From assembly GCA_964494005.1 (NCBI GenBank), contig CAZBQE010000026.1:1-12931 (forward strand): DNA of 12,931 bases, read 5' to 3'. Positions 1-7,940 of this stretch are shown in pieces. The position numbers and the translations under genes are program-made. This DNA is from CAJBLF01 sp964494005. GTDB taxonomy: Bacteria > Patescibacteriota > Gracilibacteria > Absconditabacterales > Absconditicoccaceae. Numbering within the stretch: position 1 is the stretch's first letter; every line of letters starts with the position of its first letter. The notes below the pieces were generated by a model. The model was not told the origin of the DNA. It ran no database searches and worked only from the letters and a program-made list of their open reading frames with translations.

Positions 1-56
1 ACTATTAACTATTAACTATCCACTATTAACTATTAACTATCCACTATTAACTAATA
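1..56. repeat. Heptamer tandem repeat at left edge
   Basis: The first bases are tandem copies of the heptamer ACTATTA. Every third unit is changed to ACTATCC, which gives a 21-bp higher-order period (1-21, 22-42, then a degenerating copy from 43). The array ends at the stop codon of the minus-strand vWA gene and is cut by the window edge, so its full length is unknown. It is probably a slippage-prone intergenic minisatellite. It has no spacer structure like a CRISPR array. Confidence 0.85.
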
Positions 57-794
57 TTAAAGCATTATAGCAAGAATTACGATCACCCCAAGCACCACAT
101 ACAGAAGTATACGCTGCGAAAGTGGCAAATGGAAACCACCATAAATCAATTGTTGAGAACAAAAATCTTCAACAGCCGTCAATGTCGTATATGGAAGTCA
201 CAATGAAGTAGCAAAAATATCATTACGGATACTCGACACCGAAGCACCGCTATCATAATAACGCACACCATTACTATATCTGACAACATCCCCTTCACGA
301 GAACCAATTCCCAACAATAAAGTAGAATCAGGCAATTTCACAGCGCTCAATTCACTATCAAAATCCGAAATCAAAATATAAGAAGTATCATCACTATCCA
401 TCATCACGCCACTCAAAACTGAAAAATCCTTGTCGCCATGTGGAAGCAAATTACTTGTTATTCAGCTCAAATACAACAAAAAAGTTCAGGTATCCAAAGT
501 AGGAGGAATAATGTAATCTACTCAACCGTTGAAAATAATGAGTCCATACGAAAATCCAGGTTCAGAAAAAAGAATTGTTTGAATAATCTGTTTTGCTGCA
601 ACTAATCTAGAAATTTTCTCCTTTCCTGAAAATACATCGTCGACATTCATCGTCCTGCTAATATCCAATACAAAAACAAGCTTATGTTCAGGACCAATAT
701 CTGATCATCTTTGTACAAACACCAAAAATACCGCAAATCACAAAGCAATTACGAGCAAAAAAAGTTTCAAAAAAGAAATTTTTTTATAGTTCAT
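57..794 (-). CDS. Membrane-anchored von Willebrand factor A (BatA-like) protein
   Basis: A 245-residue protein when six in-frame TGA codons are read as Gly; under the standard code only fragments remain. It starts at the ATG 794-792 (MNYKKISF). A hydrophobic helix at about residues 11-28 is followed by a vWA domain. Its metal-binding MIDAS motif is D44-I-S46-R-T48, followed by MNVDDVF and SRLVAAKQII, the arrangement seen in BatA/BatB-type aerotolerance proteins. A second hydrophobic helix (ILLYVVLGVIVILAIML) ends the protein, so the vWA domain is probably displayed on the membrane between two anchors. BatA proteins usually sit beside MoxR ATPase and BatB genes, but none is visible here. The upstream neighbour on the same strand is the SufD-like gene, separated by the structured repeat. 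The exact role is unknown. It could also be another vWA adhesion or assembly factor. Confidence 0.85.
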
Positions 795-852
795 GAAACA
801 AAATATATAGAATCACAATACGTATACAAGAAAAACCTTAAGGGATAATAAT

Positions 853-1086
853 ACAACGCCAGACTCATGCTAGCCGAAAAGGATGCCATACAAAAATAAA
901 GCAAATATACAATATGAGCCGAAATGGTACCCCAGAATTCTCTGGGTTTGAGGCGATTACCAAGTAAATCCTATCTCGAAGTATTTGACGAGGGCGGTTT
1001 GAGTCTGGCTTGAATTTTTTGGATACTTTTTTGATCAAGTAAAAAAGTAACCGAAGGAAATCCAGCGAAGTCGGAATCTCCACGGA
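853..1086. repeat. Structured dispersed element, copy 1 (candidate ncRNA)
   Basis: This 234-nt block recurs almost unchanged at 4684-4918. It contains a closing stem GCCAGACTC (858-866) with GAGTCTGGC (1001-1009). CAA/TTG extends the stem beyond one bulged C. Inside lie a hairpin CCCAGA-ATTC-TCTGGG (about 930-946) and a CTCG...CGAG hairpin (975-992). Outside, at about 1021-1052, is a hairpin GGATAC-T6 / A6-GTAACC with a GATCAAGT loop. It fills the gap between the SufD-like stop (1098) and the vWA start (794). Its plus orientation runs against both flanking genes, so it is not simply a leader or 3' UTR of either. The strand that is transcribed, if any, is not known. No protein-coding reading is conserved between the copies. 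Confidence 0.8.
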
Positions 1087-1097
1087 GTAGTAAAAAA

Positions 1098-1745
1098 TTA
1101 AGAAAGTATGCTATGTATCTTTTTTTTCTCCATATCACTGATATCGCTGAAGTGCGACACCGCATAATCAATATACCCGTCAACTAAAAGTTTCTGTGAT
1201 TGCTCTTTCGTCAATCCTCTGCTCATCATATAAAACAATTTCTGCGGATCTATCGAATCAACCTTGGCACCGTGCGCAGCACGGACATTATGCGAAGCGA
1301 CATTGAGCTGAGGAAGTGTTGTGATAGAAATATTCCTCCCCAAAACAATATTCTGCTCGAGAAGACGACCACGAACAGTATCCAAACTTTTATCAATAAT
1401 TATAGAGCCATCAATTGATACTTTCGCACCATCATACAAAAAAGAAATCAGATCCACATCAGCGGACGTATATGAATGCTTGAGCGATACCTTAATGTTT
1501 GCTTTCGTTTGCTTTTCTTTGTTAGACACAAATAATCCAAAAATTCTACAAGAACATTCATGTCCTTTCGTAATAATCTCTATATCAATTTCTGCAGACG
1601 CAGCAACAATCAAATAAGTTAAATTACTTTGCGAAGCAAGTTCTATACGTTTTTTGCCCGATCAAGAAAAAACATCAACAAGCTCTATCGCCTGCCCCTC
1701 ATCCACCAACAAAGGAGTATATATATTTTTTTGGACTATAGACAT
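1098..1745 (-). CDS. SufD-like Fe-S cluster assembly protein (short form)
   Basis: A 215-residue protein starting at the ATG 1745-1743 (MSIVQKN). One TGA, at codon 28, is read as Gly. The C-terminal third carries the SufB/SufD core signature: NVRAAHGAKV, then LFYMMSRGLTKEQSQKLLVDGY. The HGA with His158 matches SufD rather than SufB, which has HEA at this place. In E. coli the corresponding SufD histidine is needed for cluster assembly in the SufBC2D scaffold. The protein is about half the length of a typical SufD (around 420 residues). It lacks most of the N-terminal helical region and keeps the beta-helix core and the C-terminal SufC-binding part. No sufB, sufC or sufS lies beside it in the window. 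It is preceded on the same strand by the small acidic membrane protein. A minimal SUF scaffold subunit is the best reading. Confidence 0.85.
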
Positions 1746-1763
1746 ATGTAACTAATGAACAAT

Positions 1764-1800
1764 AAATATTGAAAAATGGAAAATTAACCTTTCAATATTT
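1764..1800. repeat. 11-bp perfect inverted repeat between two minus-strand genes
   Basis: AAATATTGAAA (1764-1774) pairs perfectly with TTTCAATATTT (1790-1800) around a 15-nt loop. It sits between the acidic membrane protein gene and the sufD-like gene. There is no clear T-run on either side, so a rho-independent terminator is doubtful. Its right arm grades into the pyrimidine-rich intergenic repeat that follows, so it may be two opposed copies of that repeat. If transcribed it could act as a processing or stability hairpin. Confidence 0.6.
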
Positions 1801-1830
1801 CCATCTTTGCATCTTTCAATCTTTCAAATT
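1786..1830. repeat. Pyrimidine-rich CTTTCAAT/CATCTTT intergenic repeat, copy A
   Basis: Degenerate 8-mer units of the type ATCTTTCA are strung together just past the stop of the 1831-2256 gene. Similar strings occur at 7895-7940 and 10079-10138, always on the plus strand and always in gaps between genes. Function unknown. Low complexity generated by slippage is the simplest explanation. Confidence 0.6.
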
Positions 1831-2256
1831 TTATTTACGTTGTTCCATAAGTTGTTGAATAGTCGAAGTGTCTTCGCTAGCAGAATTATGCGTTTCATCA
1901 GTAACAAAACCAAAATCTTCCTCTTCAATAACATCACCAGTAGAGGTATCAGACAAAGTATTCAATTCATCTTCAAAGGTAGGATCGTAGACATCCAAAT
2001 TAGTTATTTCAGCTTCTAATTCCTCATCAGAAAGCATATCTTCCAAACTCACCTCTGTGTCTTGATGTGGCCAAAAAGGATCAGCCCAGGTAGCTGGCTG
2101 AGATCGATGAAATACGGACCAATCAGTAGTATTGAGAAAACTAATATATCCATTGATATCTCGATGCGTTTTTGCTCGTCCTACCAAAAGCAAGAACACA
2201 ATAATAGAAAATATAGATCGAAGAATAGTTTTAAGAAATTTTCACAACAAATGCAT
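1831..2256 (-). CDS. Small membrane-anchored acidic protein, unknown function
   Basis: A 141-residue protein from the ATG 2256-2254 (MHLL-Gly-KFLK); codon 5 is TGA, read as Gly. A short basic N-terminus leads into one hydrophobic helix (about residues 12-26, IFSIIVFLLLVG), flanked by Lys/Arg, so the protein is probably anchored with its N-terminus inside. The remaining ~110 residues are hydrophilic and strongly acidic (runs such as LSDEELEAEI and VIEEEDFGF), with a Trp-rich patch near residues 45-65. The Trp codons are TGG, consistent with TGA not being Trp. I do not recognise the family. It is probably first in a minus-strand unit with the SufD-like gene and is driven by the minus-strand promoter at 2289-2316. 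The acidic exposed tail resembles the composition of the divergent repeat protein. Confidence 0.7.
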
Positions 2257-2288
2257 GAGTAAGAAAAAAAAATAAAACATCAAAGAAG

Positions 2289-2316
2289 AATATATCTATT
2301 AGCTCAAAAGTATCAA
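2289..2316 (-). promoter_or_regulatory. Sigma70-type promoter for the minus-strand unit
   Basis: On the minus strand TTGATA (2316-2311) is followed after 16 nt by TATATT (2294-2289). Each box matches five of six consensus bases. It lies about 35 nt upstream of the ATG at 2256 and back-to-back with the plus-strand promoter at 2327-2355. The two -35 boxes are only 10 bp apart. Confidence 0.6.
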
Positions 2317-2326
2317 CAAAAAATAT

Positions 2327-2355
2327 TTGACAAAATCAGTAAAAAAAGTTATAAT
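2327..2355 (+). promoter_or_regulatory. Perfect-consensus sigma70-type promoter
   Basis: TTGACA (2327-2332), a 17-nt spacer and TATAAT (2350-2355) match the housekeeping consensus at every position and at the optimal spacing. Transcription should start near 2362, giving a leader of about 40 nt before the ATG of the secreted repeat protein at 2401. A promoter this strong fits a highly expressed surface protein. Confidence 0.8.
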
Positions 2356-2400
2356 TAGCTATAGGAAAATATCTCACATTTTACTCACTTATTTTGGCCT

Positions 2401-4587
2401 ATGAAAAGATTACTTATCAGCTTGGGAATCATCGGAACATTTGGATGATTACTCTCCATAGCTAGTGCAGGAAATAACGACTGTAAAGAAGTCGAATTTT
2501 CCAATAATGTAACCGCTTGTGTCAATATCGAAGATGCAGGAACCAACAGATGGGAACTCACAACCGATATAGATGGAGGCACCACCCCATACCTTAGATG
2601 TGATATTTTAACAACAGCTGGACTCAAAACTATTTCAACATGTAATGGAGAATTTTCTTACAATGGCAATGCACCAAGAAGAATGAAACTTCGAATTAGA
2701 TACAATAACACTGCACCTATCGATCGAGAAGACAAACCAAATAACAGTAGTGAACGAACCTATCCACAATGGATATATGATCGATGAAATGAAGAACGAA
2801 ACGATGATAATATTACAAATAATGATAATTATGATACGGATAATTTTTATGTAACTGCTTCACCATCAAATCCCGATGAAGATGAAGAAATAGATATCAC
2901 CATAAGAGCTAGAGATGGATCATCCACCGATGAAGACTACAGAGGAACTATTAGATTCAACGTACAAAGACGAAACAACAGTACCGATGAACGAGTCAAT
3001 GCATCAAGTTCTTTGTATGACCTTGAAAGAACATCATACACCTTCACTTCAAGCGACGATGGTATTCATACATTCAGCGACTTACTTACCTTCACTAGTG
3101 ACAATTATGATTACAAATTACTCGTCTACGATGATGACAATGACGATATAGACGGATATAGAATCTTTGATTTTGGAAACGGATATGATGAAGATGATGA
3201 CGATGAAGAAAACAACGAAACTGATAATTTCTATATTATAAGCTCTACAAGCAATCCAAATATGAATCAATATGTAGATTTGACCGTAAGAGCTAGGGAT
3301 GGGTCATCTACCGATGAAGGATATAGAGGGACTATCAGATTCAACGTAGAAAGAAAATCAGGATCATCACGAGTGACAGCATCATCTAGTTATTATACAC
3401 TTTCTAGAACATCATATACTTTCACCTCAAGTGATGGAGGTATCCATGAATTCCAAGATCTCATAAAATTTAGAAACGATAGTTATGATTATAGAATCAA
3501 AATTTACGACAGCACAAATACTATCACAACATACAAATACTTTTATATAAACGAAGAAGACGATGATACTGATAATTATGATGCAGATAATTTCTATGTA
3601 AGTACAGACGACAGTACTCCTAATATCAACCAACATGTAGATTTGACTATCAAAGCTAGAGATGGATCAAGCACAGACACTTCTTATAGAGGAAGCATAG
3701 AATTCGAAGTCTACTACAGACAGATAGGATACACCACATGGAACAGAACAACATCACTAAGTTATTATGAGATGAAATATCCCTATGAAGACAACGGATA
3801 CAACTTCAGCTCCTACAACAATGGACAAGTGACTATCACCGATTTCATCAAATTTAGAAGAGAAGGATATGAATACAAAATCGTCGTAATAGATGATAAC
3901 AATGATATAGAAGGATATAAAATCTTTACTATAGATGACGATGATACTAATAATTCTAATACTGACAATTTTTACATCACGACCGACAACAGCACACCAA
4001 CAACATCTCAATGGATAGATTTGACCATCAAAGCCAGAGAAGGAACATATAGCAACACTTCATACAGAGGTACCATTCAATTCGAAGTCTATTACAAAGC
4101 ACCAAGTTCTTCTACACGAGTACTTACCACATCAACCACCTATTATGATATAAACAGTAGTTACAATAATGGATATACTTTCACCTCATCAGACAATGGA
4201 CAAAAAACCTTCAACAACATCTTAAAACTCAAAAAAAACAATTATTCTTACAAAGTCGTTGTATATGATGAAGATGATGAAGATATCGATGGATATAGAA
4301 TATTTAATGTAGGAAGCACAAGTAGTAATGACGATATAGACGGATTTACCTCAAACGAATTGGATACGGTAGAAGCTATCTATGATGCCTGGGATAATAT
4401 GATTATCAATCTCAAAACAACATATTACAAACTCAGAACCAGCACTACATGGATCAATATGTCCAATGATCTCAAAGATGAAATGGAATTGATTCTCGAC
4501 AATGATAACGATAAAGAATACGATGATTTCAATGAATTCTACAACGCATTCGTAGATCGATACAGATATACGGTCAGTATAAGATAG
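2401..4587 (+). CDS. Secreted acidic repeat protein, probable surface-layer or adhesin-like protein
   Basis: A 728-residue protein read from the ATG at 2401 with two TGA codons (16 and 129) as Gly. The first of these lies inside the signal peptide, which ends in SIASA-G (MKRLLISLGI... cut near residue 23). A Cys-containing N-terminal region (to about 100) is followed by four tandem units of about 120-128 residues, with DNFY at residues 147, 275, 396 and 522. Each unit has a DLTI-ARDGSS-YRG-I-F-V segment, then a YTFTSSD-G--TF--L--F segment and a YDY-I-VYDD--DI-GY-IF segment, separated by Asp/Asn/Glu-rich linkers that could bind calcium. Units 1 and 2 remain similar at DNA level, 384 nt apart. 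A distinct ~90-residue C-terminal domain (from about residue 640) looks helical. No sortase motif or C-terminal anchor is visible. An immunoglobulin-like beta fold is plausible but unproven, and the family is not recognised. Confidence 0.85.
2839..4310 (+). repeat. Four tandem ~125-residue protein repeats
   Basis: Units begin at the DNFY tetrapeptide (bases 2839, 3223, 3586 and 3964). The periods are 128, 121 and 126 codons. Bases 2905-2963 and 3289-3347 are close DNA copies (one period of 384 nt), while later units have drifted at third positions. This indicates internal duplication with a relatively recent event between units 1 and 2. Confidence 0.85.
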
Positions 4588-4612
4588 ACTTTAGAACCTA
4601 GACTTTAGAACA
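4585..4612 (+). repeat. 14-bp tandem duplication overlapping a stop codon
   Basis: TAGACTTTAGAACC (4585-4598) is followed at once by TAGACTTTAGAACA (4599-4612). The first copy supplies the TAG stop of the repeat-protein gene. It looks like a slippage duplication, similar in kind to the heptamer array at the left edge. Confidence 0.8.
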
Positions 4613-4633
4613 TAATAAAAAGAAGGTAATAAT

Positions 4634-4666
4634 AGTAAAGTGGGTAAAAAGCCCACTTTTTTACTT
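4634..4666 (+). terminator. Rho-independent terminator after the repeat-protein gene
   Basis: The stem AAAGTGGG (4637-4644) pairs with CCCACTTT (4652-4659) around a TAAAAAG loop and runs straight into six T (4657-4662). It closes the strong transcription unit that starts at 2327. Confidence 0.85.
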
Positions 4667-4683
4667 TGAACCATTATTTCACA

Positions 4684-4918
4684 ACAACGCCAGACTCGTG
4701 CTAGCCGAAAAGAATACCATTCTCAAATAAAGCAAATACACAATATGAGCCGAAATGGGGCCCCGGAGTACTCCGGGGTTTGAGGCGATTATCAAGTAAA
4801 TCCTATCTCGAAGTATTGAGCGAGGGCGGTTTGAGTCTGGCTTGAATTTTTTGGATACTTTTTTGATCAAGTAAAAAAGTAACCGAAGGAAATCCAGCGA
4901 AGTCGGAATCCCCACGGA
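4684..4918. repeat. Structured dispersed element, copy 2 (candidate ncRNA)
   Basis: This 235-nt copy matches 853-1086 with roughly 20 differences, by eye. The closing stem GCCAGACTC/GAGTCTGGC, the CTCG/CGAG hairpin and the T6/A6 hairpin are all conserved. The internal hairpin is CCCCGGA-GTAC-TCCGGGG. One A-T pair of copy 1 is replaced here by G-C, a compensatory change, and an extra C-G pair is present. The hairpin is one base longer than in copy 1, which throws the only long minus-strand reading frame out of register, so the conserved feature is the nucleic acid and not a peptide. It lies after the terminator at 4634-4666 and about 100 nt before the pilin-like gene, on the same strand orientation as copy 1. 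Confidence 0.8.
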
Positions 4919-5019
4919 ATGGTAAAAATAAAAAAATGACCCTGCAAAACAAAAAAAGTATTTGAGAACAGAAAAGAAATAAGTAAACTATCAAACATCT
5001 AAATCTACCATAAAAAAAC
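4919..5019 (+). other. A-rich leader before the pilin-like gene
   Basis: This is an A-rich stretch with no ribosome-binding purine block. A weak promoter-like pair, TTGAGA (4962-4967) and TAAACT (4984-4989) at 16-nt spacing, could start the pilin transcript. The -10 match is poor. Nothing else is recognised. Confidence 0.3.
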
Positions 5020-6174
5020 ATGAAGAAAAAAGGTTTCACCATACTCGAAGTCATCATAGCTATCACTAGCTTCTTTTTGATATTGGTAGTTATTATAAAC
5101 ATCTATACCAAAATGATGCAATTGAAATACAATATCCAAGCCAGGACAAACGTAACGCAGGACGCCTATTTTGCAATAGAAAAAATTAATCTCCTGCTCA
5201 AAGATTATACGATAGATTATGAAGAATATTTCAACAGAAAGAACGTCGGCTGCGACAGCTACGAAACGAACTTCCTCCGAAACGTGGAAAGCGGTACCGA
5301 TAACGGACATTGTGATCTACCTACGGCTTACGGAAATATGAGTAATATAGATGGTAGTGAATCCTTAGAACGTAAAATCTATTTCTGCAGCTCGACAATA
5401 CCAGAAGACGAATACGCACCACAAAGAGTGATTTATGAACCTGACGTACAAGACGGATCCTGATGTCTGAATACCGGAAAACAATCATTCGGCCAATATT
5501 ACCGGCAATTCCGAGATGTAAAAAAAGATGTCGATACGGTTGCCGGAGCACGGAATGATGATGACGACGAAAATGTATTGAAATGACCAGTAGCAATAGG
5601 CGACACAACAAATGTCAAAGAACTCTATCTCATTTCACAAAACGGAAACTCAAAAATATTCATCAGAAGGACATTAGTCGAAAGTGGAGATCGAAATTAT
5701 GACGGAGTAATCAGCGGAGATAGTGAAAAACTCTATACACTAGAAATATTAAAACTCAGAGGTTTCGATGCGGGAAGCAATCATGACTTCAATGTAAACA
5801 CCTCTGAAGGCGTCTACGACGGCAAAATCGATACACGAGTCTGCGATTATGCACAAGGATATAACTGTAATGGAACAGGAATAGGATCACTCTATCCAGG
5901 ATATGCTATGCCAGAAGATGCAGATGATGGCCGAGTAAATCTCTTCCAAAAAAACATCACCATCAGCGATCGAAATATCATGATCTCACCAAACAAGAAT
6001 CCGCAATATGCGCTCGCACAAGAAACAGCACAGATAAATCCACATTTCACTATTAATCTCACCAGTAAACTCTACGGAGCAATCCGACAAAAAAGACTCG
6101 GTATGGAAACCATAGATAATTTTCAAGTAAACATACAAACCACCTTCAACACCAAAAACTTTTATACCAAATAA
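5020..6174 (+). CDS. Type IV pilin-like protein (large, class III signal peptide)
   Basis: A 384-residue protein read from the ATG at 5020 with TGA codons 148 and 189 as Gly. The N-terminus MKKKG-FTILEVIIAI is a prepilin signal. Prepilin peptidase should cut between Gly5 and Phe6, and the mature protein has Glu at position 5 followed by a hydrophobic helix (about residues 8-28) that packs into the pilus core. The remaining ~355 residues form a large globular domain with several Cys (for example in VGCD, GHCD and YFCS), acidic loops and a YDG/YDGKID motif. It is longer than most major pilins (150-200 residues), which suggests a minor or pseudopilin, or a tip-like subunit. No pilus assembly genes (pilB, pilC, pilD) are in the window. 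The preceding neighbour is the structured repeat, and lysS follows after a hairpin. Confidence 0.85.
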
Positions 6175-6181
6175 TCTTTAT

Positions 6182-6216
6182 GCTTGAAAAAATACAACCA
6201 TTGTATAGGCTCAAGC
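6182..6216 (+). terminator. Two-part hairpin between the pilin-like gene and lysS
   Basis: GCTTGA (6182-6187) pairs with TCAAGC (6211-6216). Inside it ATACAA (6192-6197) pairs with TTGTAT (6201-6206) over a CCA loop. It is followed by TATATTTATTTATT, a weak U-rich tract, and then the lysS start at 6242. It could be a terminator of the pilin transcript or an attenuator in the lysS leader. The U-tract is imperfect, so termination efficiency is uncertain. Confidence 0.5.
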
Positions 6217-6241
6217 TATATTTATTTATTGTACCAAAAAA

Positions 6242-7894
6242 ATGAAAGAAGAGACAAAAGTAATCGATCACGTGGGAGAACGTGAAACGCGTATCGTCAA
6301 AGTCAAAAAAATGAAAGACCTAGGAATCATTCCTTATGCACAATCTTTTGACAAAAAAAATCTGATTTCCGATATCATAAAAACCTACGAAACCAAGGAA
6401 CATCGCGATATCAACGACATTATTCAAAATCCAGAAATACAAGTAAAAACCGCTGGAAGACTGATGCTTTATCGTTCACACGGCAAATTAGCATTCGCAA
6501 AATTACTCGACAGCACAGCACAAATACAATTGATGTTCCACCGCGACAACTGTAAAATAATCATCAATGAATCTCACGAATGAAATAAACAAACACACGC
6601 AAACGCAGTAAGTGAATTACCATGAGAAATAACTGCATACAAATTCATGGAAAAAATGGTAGATGTCGGTGATTTTATAGGTATACAATGAGAAGTATTC
6701 AGAACACACAAAGGAGAGCTCACAATATTCGTATCAGAATTTACATTTTTGTCCAAAGCCATTAGACCATTACCAGAAAAATTCCATGGATTAAACGATC
6801 AAGAAGAACTCTACAGAAAAAGATATCTCGATCTCACGATGAACCCAGAAACCTACAAAAGATTTTTGTTCAAATCAGAATTTTATAGGGTTTTGAGAGA
6901 ATTTTATACTCAAGAAGGATTTACTGAAATTCAAACTAATATTCTCGGAAATGCTGCTTCAGGTGCGGCAGCCAAACCATTCATCACCCATCACAACGAC
7001 TTCGATACAGATGTATATCTCAGAATCGCATTTGAAACAGGACTCAAAAAAGCAACCGTTGGAAGATTCGAAAAAGTTTTTGAAATAGGACAAGACTTCA
7101 GAAATGAAGGATCAGATCCAAGTCATTTACAAGAATTTACACAAGTAGAACATTACGCTGTCTATCGAAATTATGAAGATAATATGCAATTCACTGAAAA
7201 AATGTTTGATTACTTTTTTGAAAAACTCAATCTACCAAAAAAGCTAAACATCAAAGATAAAGAAGGAAATATCAAAGAAGTAGATTTTACTACCCCACGA
7301 AAAAGAATAGACTTCACCAAAGGTATCCAAGAAGCAAGCGGAATAGATATCACACAATATGGAATGAATGACGCAGCAAAATTAAAACAAGCCATCAAAG
7401 AAAAAAAAATAGAATTTGAAAAAATGGACGATATGGGAACCACAACACTCATCGATTATCTGTATAAAAAAGTTTTGAGACCAACAATTCTTGGTCCTGC
7501 ATTCATCTACAATTATCCAGTCATCATGCAGCCATTGGCGAGAGTATCTGACAAAGATACGAACATCGTCGAACAGTTCCAATTACTTGTCAACGGCCGA
7601 GAAATCTGCAAAGCCTATTCAGAGCTCGTCGATCCTATCTTCCAACAAGAAAACTTCGACAAACAAGCAGAAGCTGCAGCAAGAGGTGATGAAGAAGCAA
7701 CATCAGGAGACGACGATTTTGTCACTGCTATGGAATACGGTATGCCTCCGCAATCATGATTCGGTATGGGATTGGAAAGAATCTTAGCAATCTTGACCGA
7801 ACAAGACAACCTCAGAGATGTAGTATTCTTCCCATTGATGAAACCATTGAGCACAGAAAAAAATGAGGAAGAAGAAAAAAATGAAAAAAAATAA
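6242..7894 (+). CDS. lysS: Lysyl-tRNA synthetase, class II
   Basis: A 550-residue enzyme that charges tRNA-Lys with lysine using ATP in the cytoplasm. It is read from the ATG at 6242 with TGA at codons 114, 128, 150 and 506 as Gly. An N-terminal OB-fold anticodon-binding domain (about residues 70-160, VKTAGRLMLYRSHGKLAF) is followed by the class II catalytic core. The core contains the THHND--TDVYLRIA segment, motif 2 FRNEGSDPSHLQEF (Phe286 onward, Arg287 binds ATP) and motif 3 PPQS-Gly506-FGMGLERI. Gly506 is encoded by TGA, which by itself shows the codon is not a stop. Motif 3 has GLER where LysRS usually has GIDR, a conservative change. The usual length is about 490-510 residues; the excess includes insertions and a Lys/Glu-rich tail. 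The clamp-loader gene follows 46 nt downstream on the same strand. Confidence 0.95.
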
Positions 7895-7940
7895 ATTGAA
7901 TATTTTCAATTTTTAATTCTCAACCTTTCCATCTTTCATC
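7895..7940. repeat. Pyrimidine-rich CTTTCAAT/CATCTTT intergenic repeat, copy B
   Basis: The 46 nt between lysS and the clamp-loader gene consist of TTTTCAATTTTTAATTCTCAACC followed by CTTTCCATCTTTCATC units. This is the same family as at 1786-1830 and 10079-10138. It occupies the place where the downstream gene's ribosome-binding site would be, and no purine-rich Shine-Dalgarno is present. Confidence 0.55.

Noticed and set aside
1..56. CRISPR-like short repeat array
   Set aside because: Units are contiguous heptamers without spacers.
865..1083. Minus-strand open frames in both structured elements (also 4679-4915) giving similar peptides with FYLIKKVSKKFKPDSNRP
   Set aside because: The similarity follows from DNA conservation. 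After the internal hairpin the frames diverge because copy 2 is one base longer, and the similar part spans a self-complementary hairpin. A conserved protein would not shift frame at the most structured spot.
2915..3151. Plus-strand frame within the repeat-protein gene in another phase
   Set aside because: It overlaps the well-supported secreted protein frame and consists of low-complexity sequence.
3427..4011. Minus-strand frames opposite the repeat protein (3427-3636 and 3757-4011), rich in Ile/Val
   Set aside because: They are complements of the Asp/Asn-rich linker codons of the real plus-strand gene, with no start signal or family features.
5461..5463. Genes appearing split into fragments at TGA (pilin-like gene, lysS, clamp loader, guaB1-type gene), i.e. 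pseudogenes
   Set aside because: The frames continue at once with conserved family sequence, and the TGA falls on conserved glycines. Recoding explains all of them.
6182..6241. T-box or lysine riboswitch upstream of lysS
   Set aside because: The leader is only about 60 nt and lacks the T-box sequence and the multi-helix lysine aptamer core.
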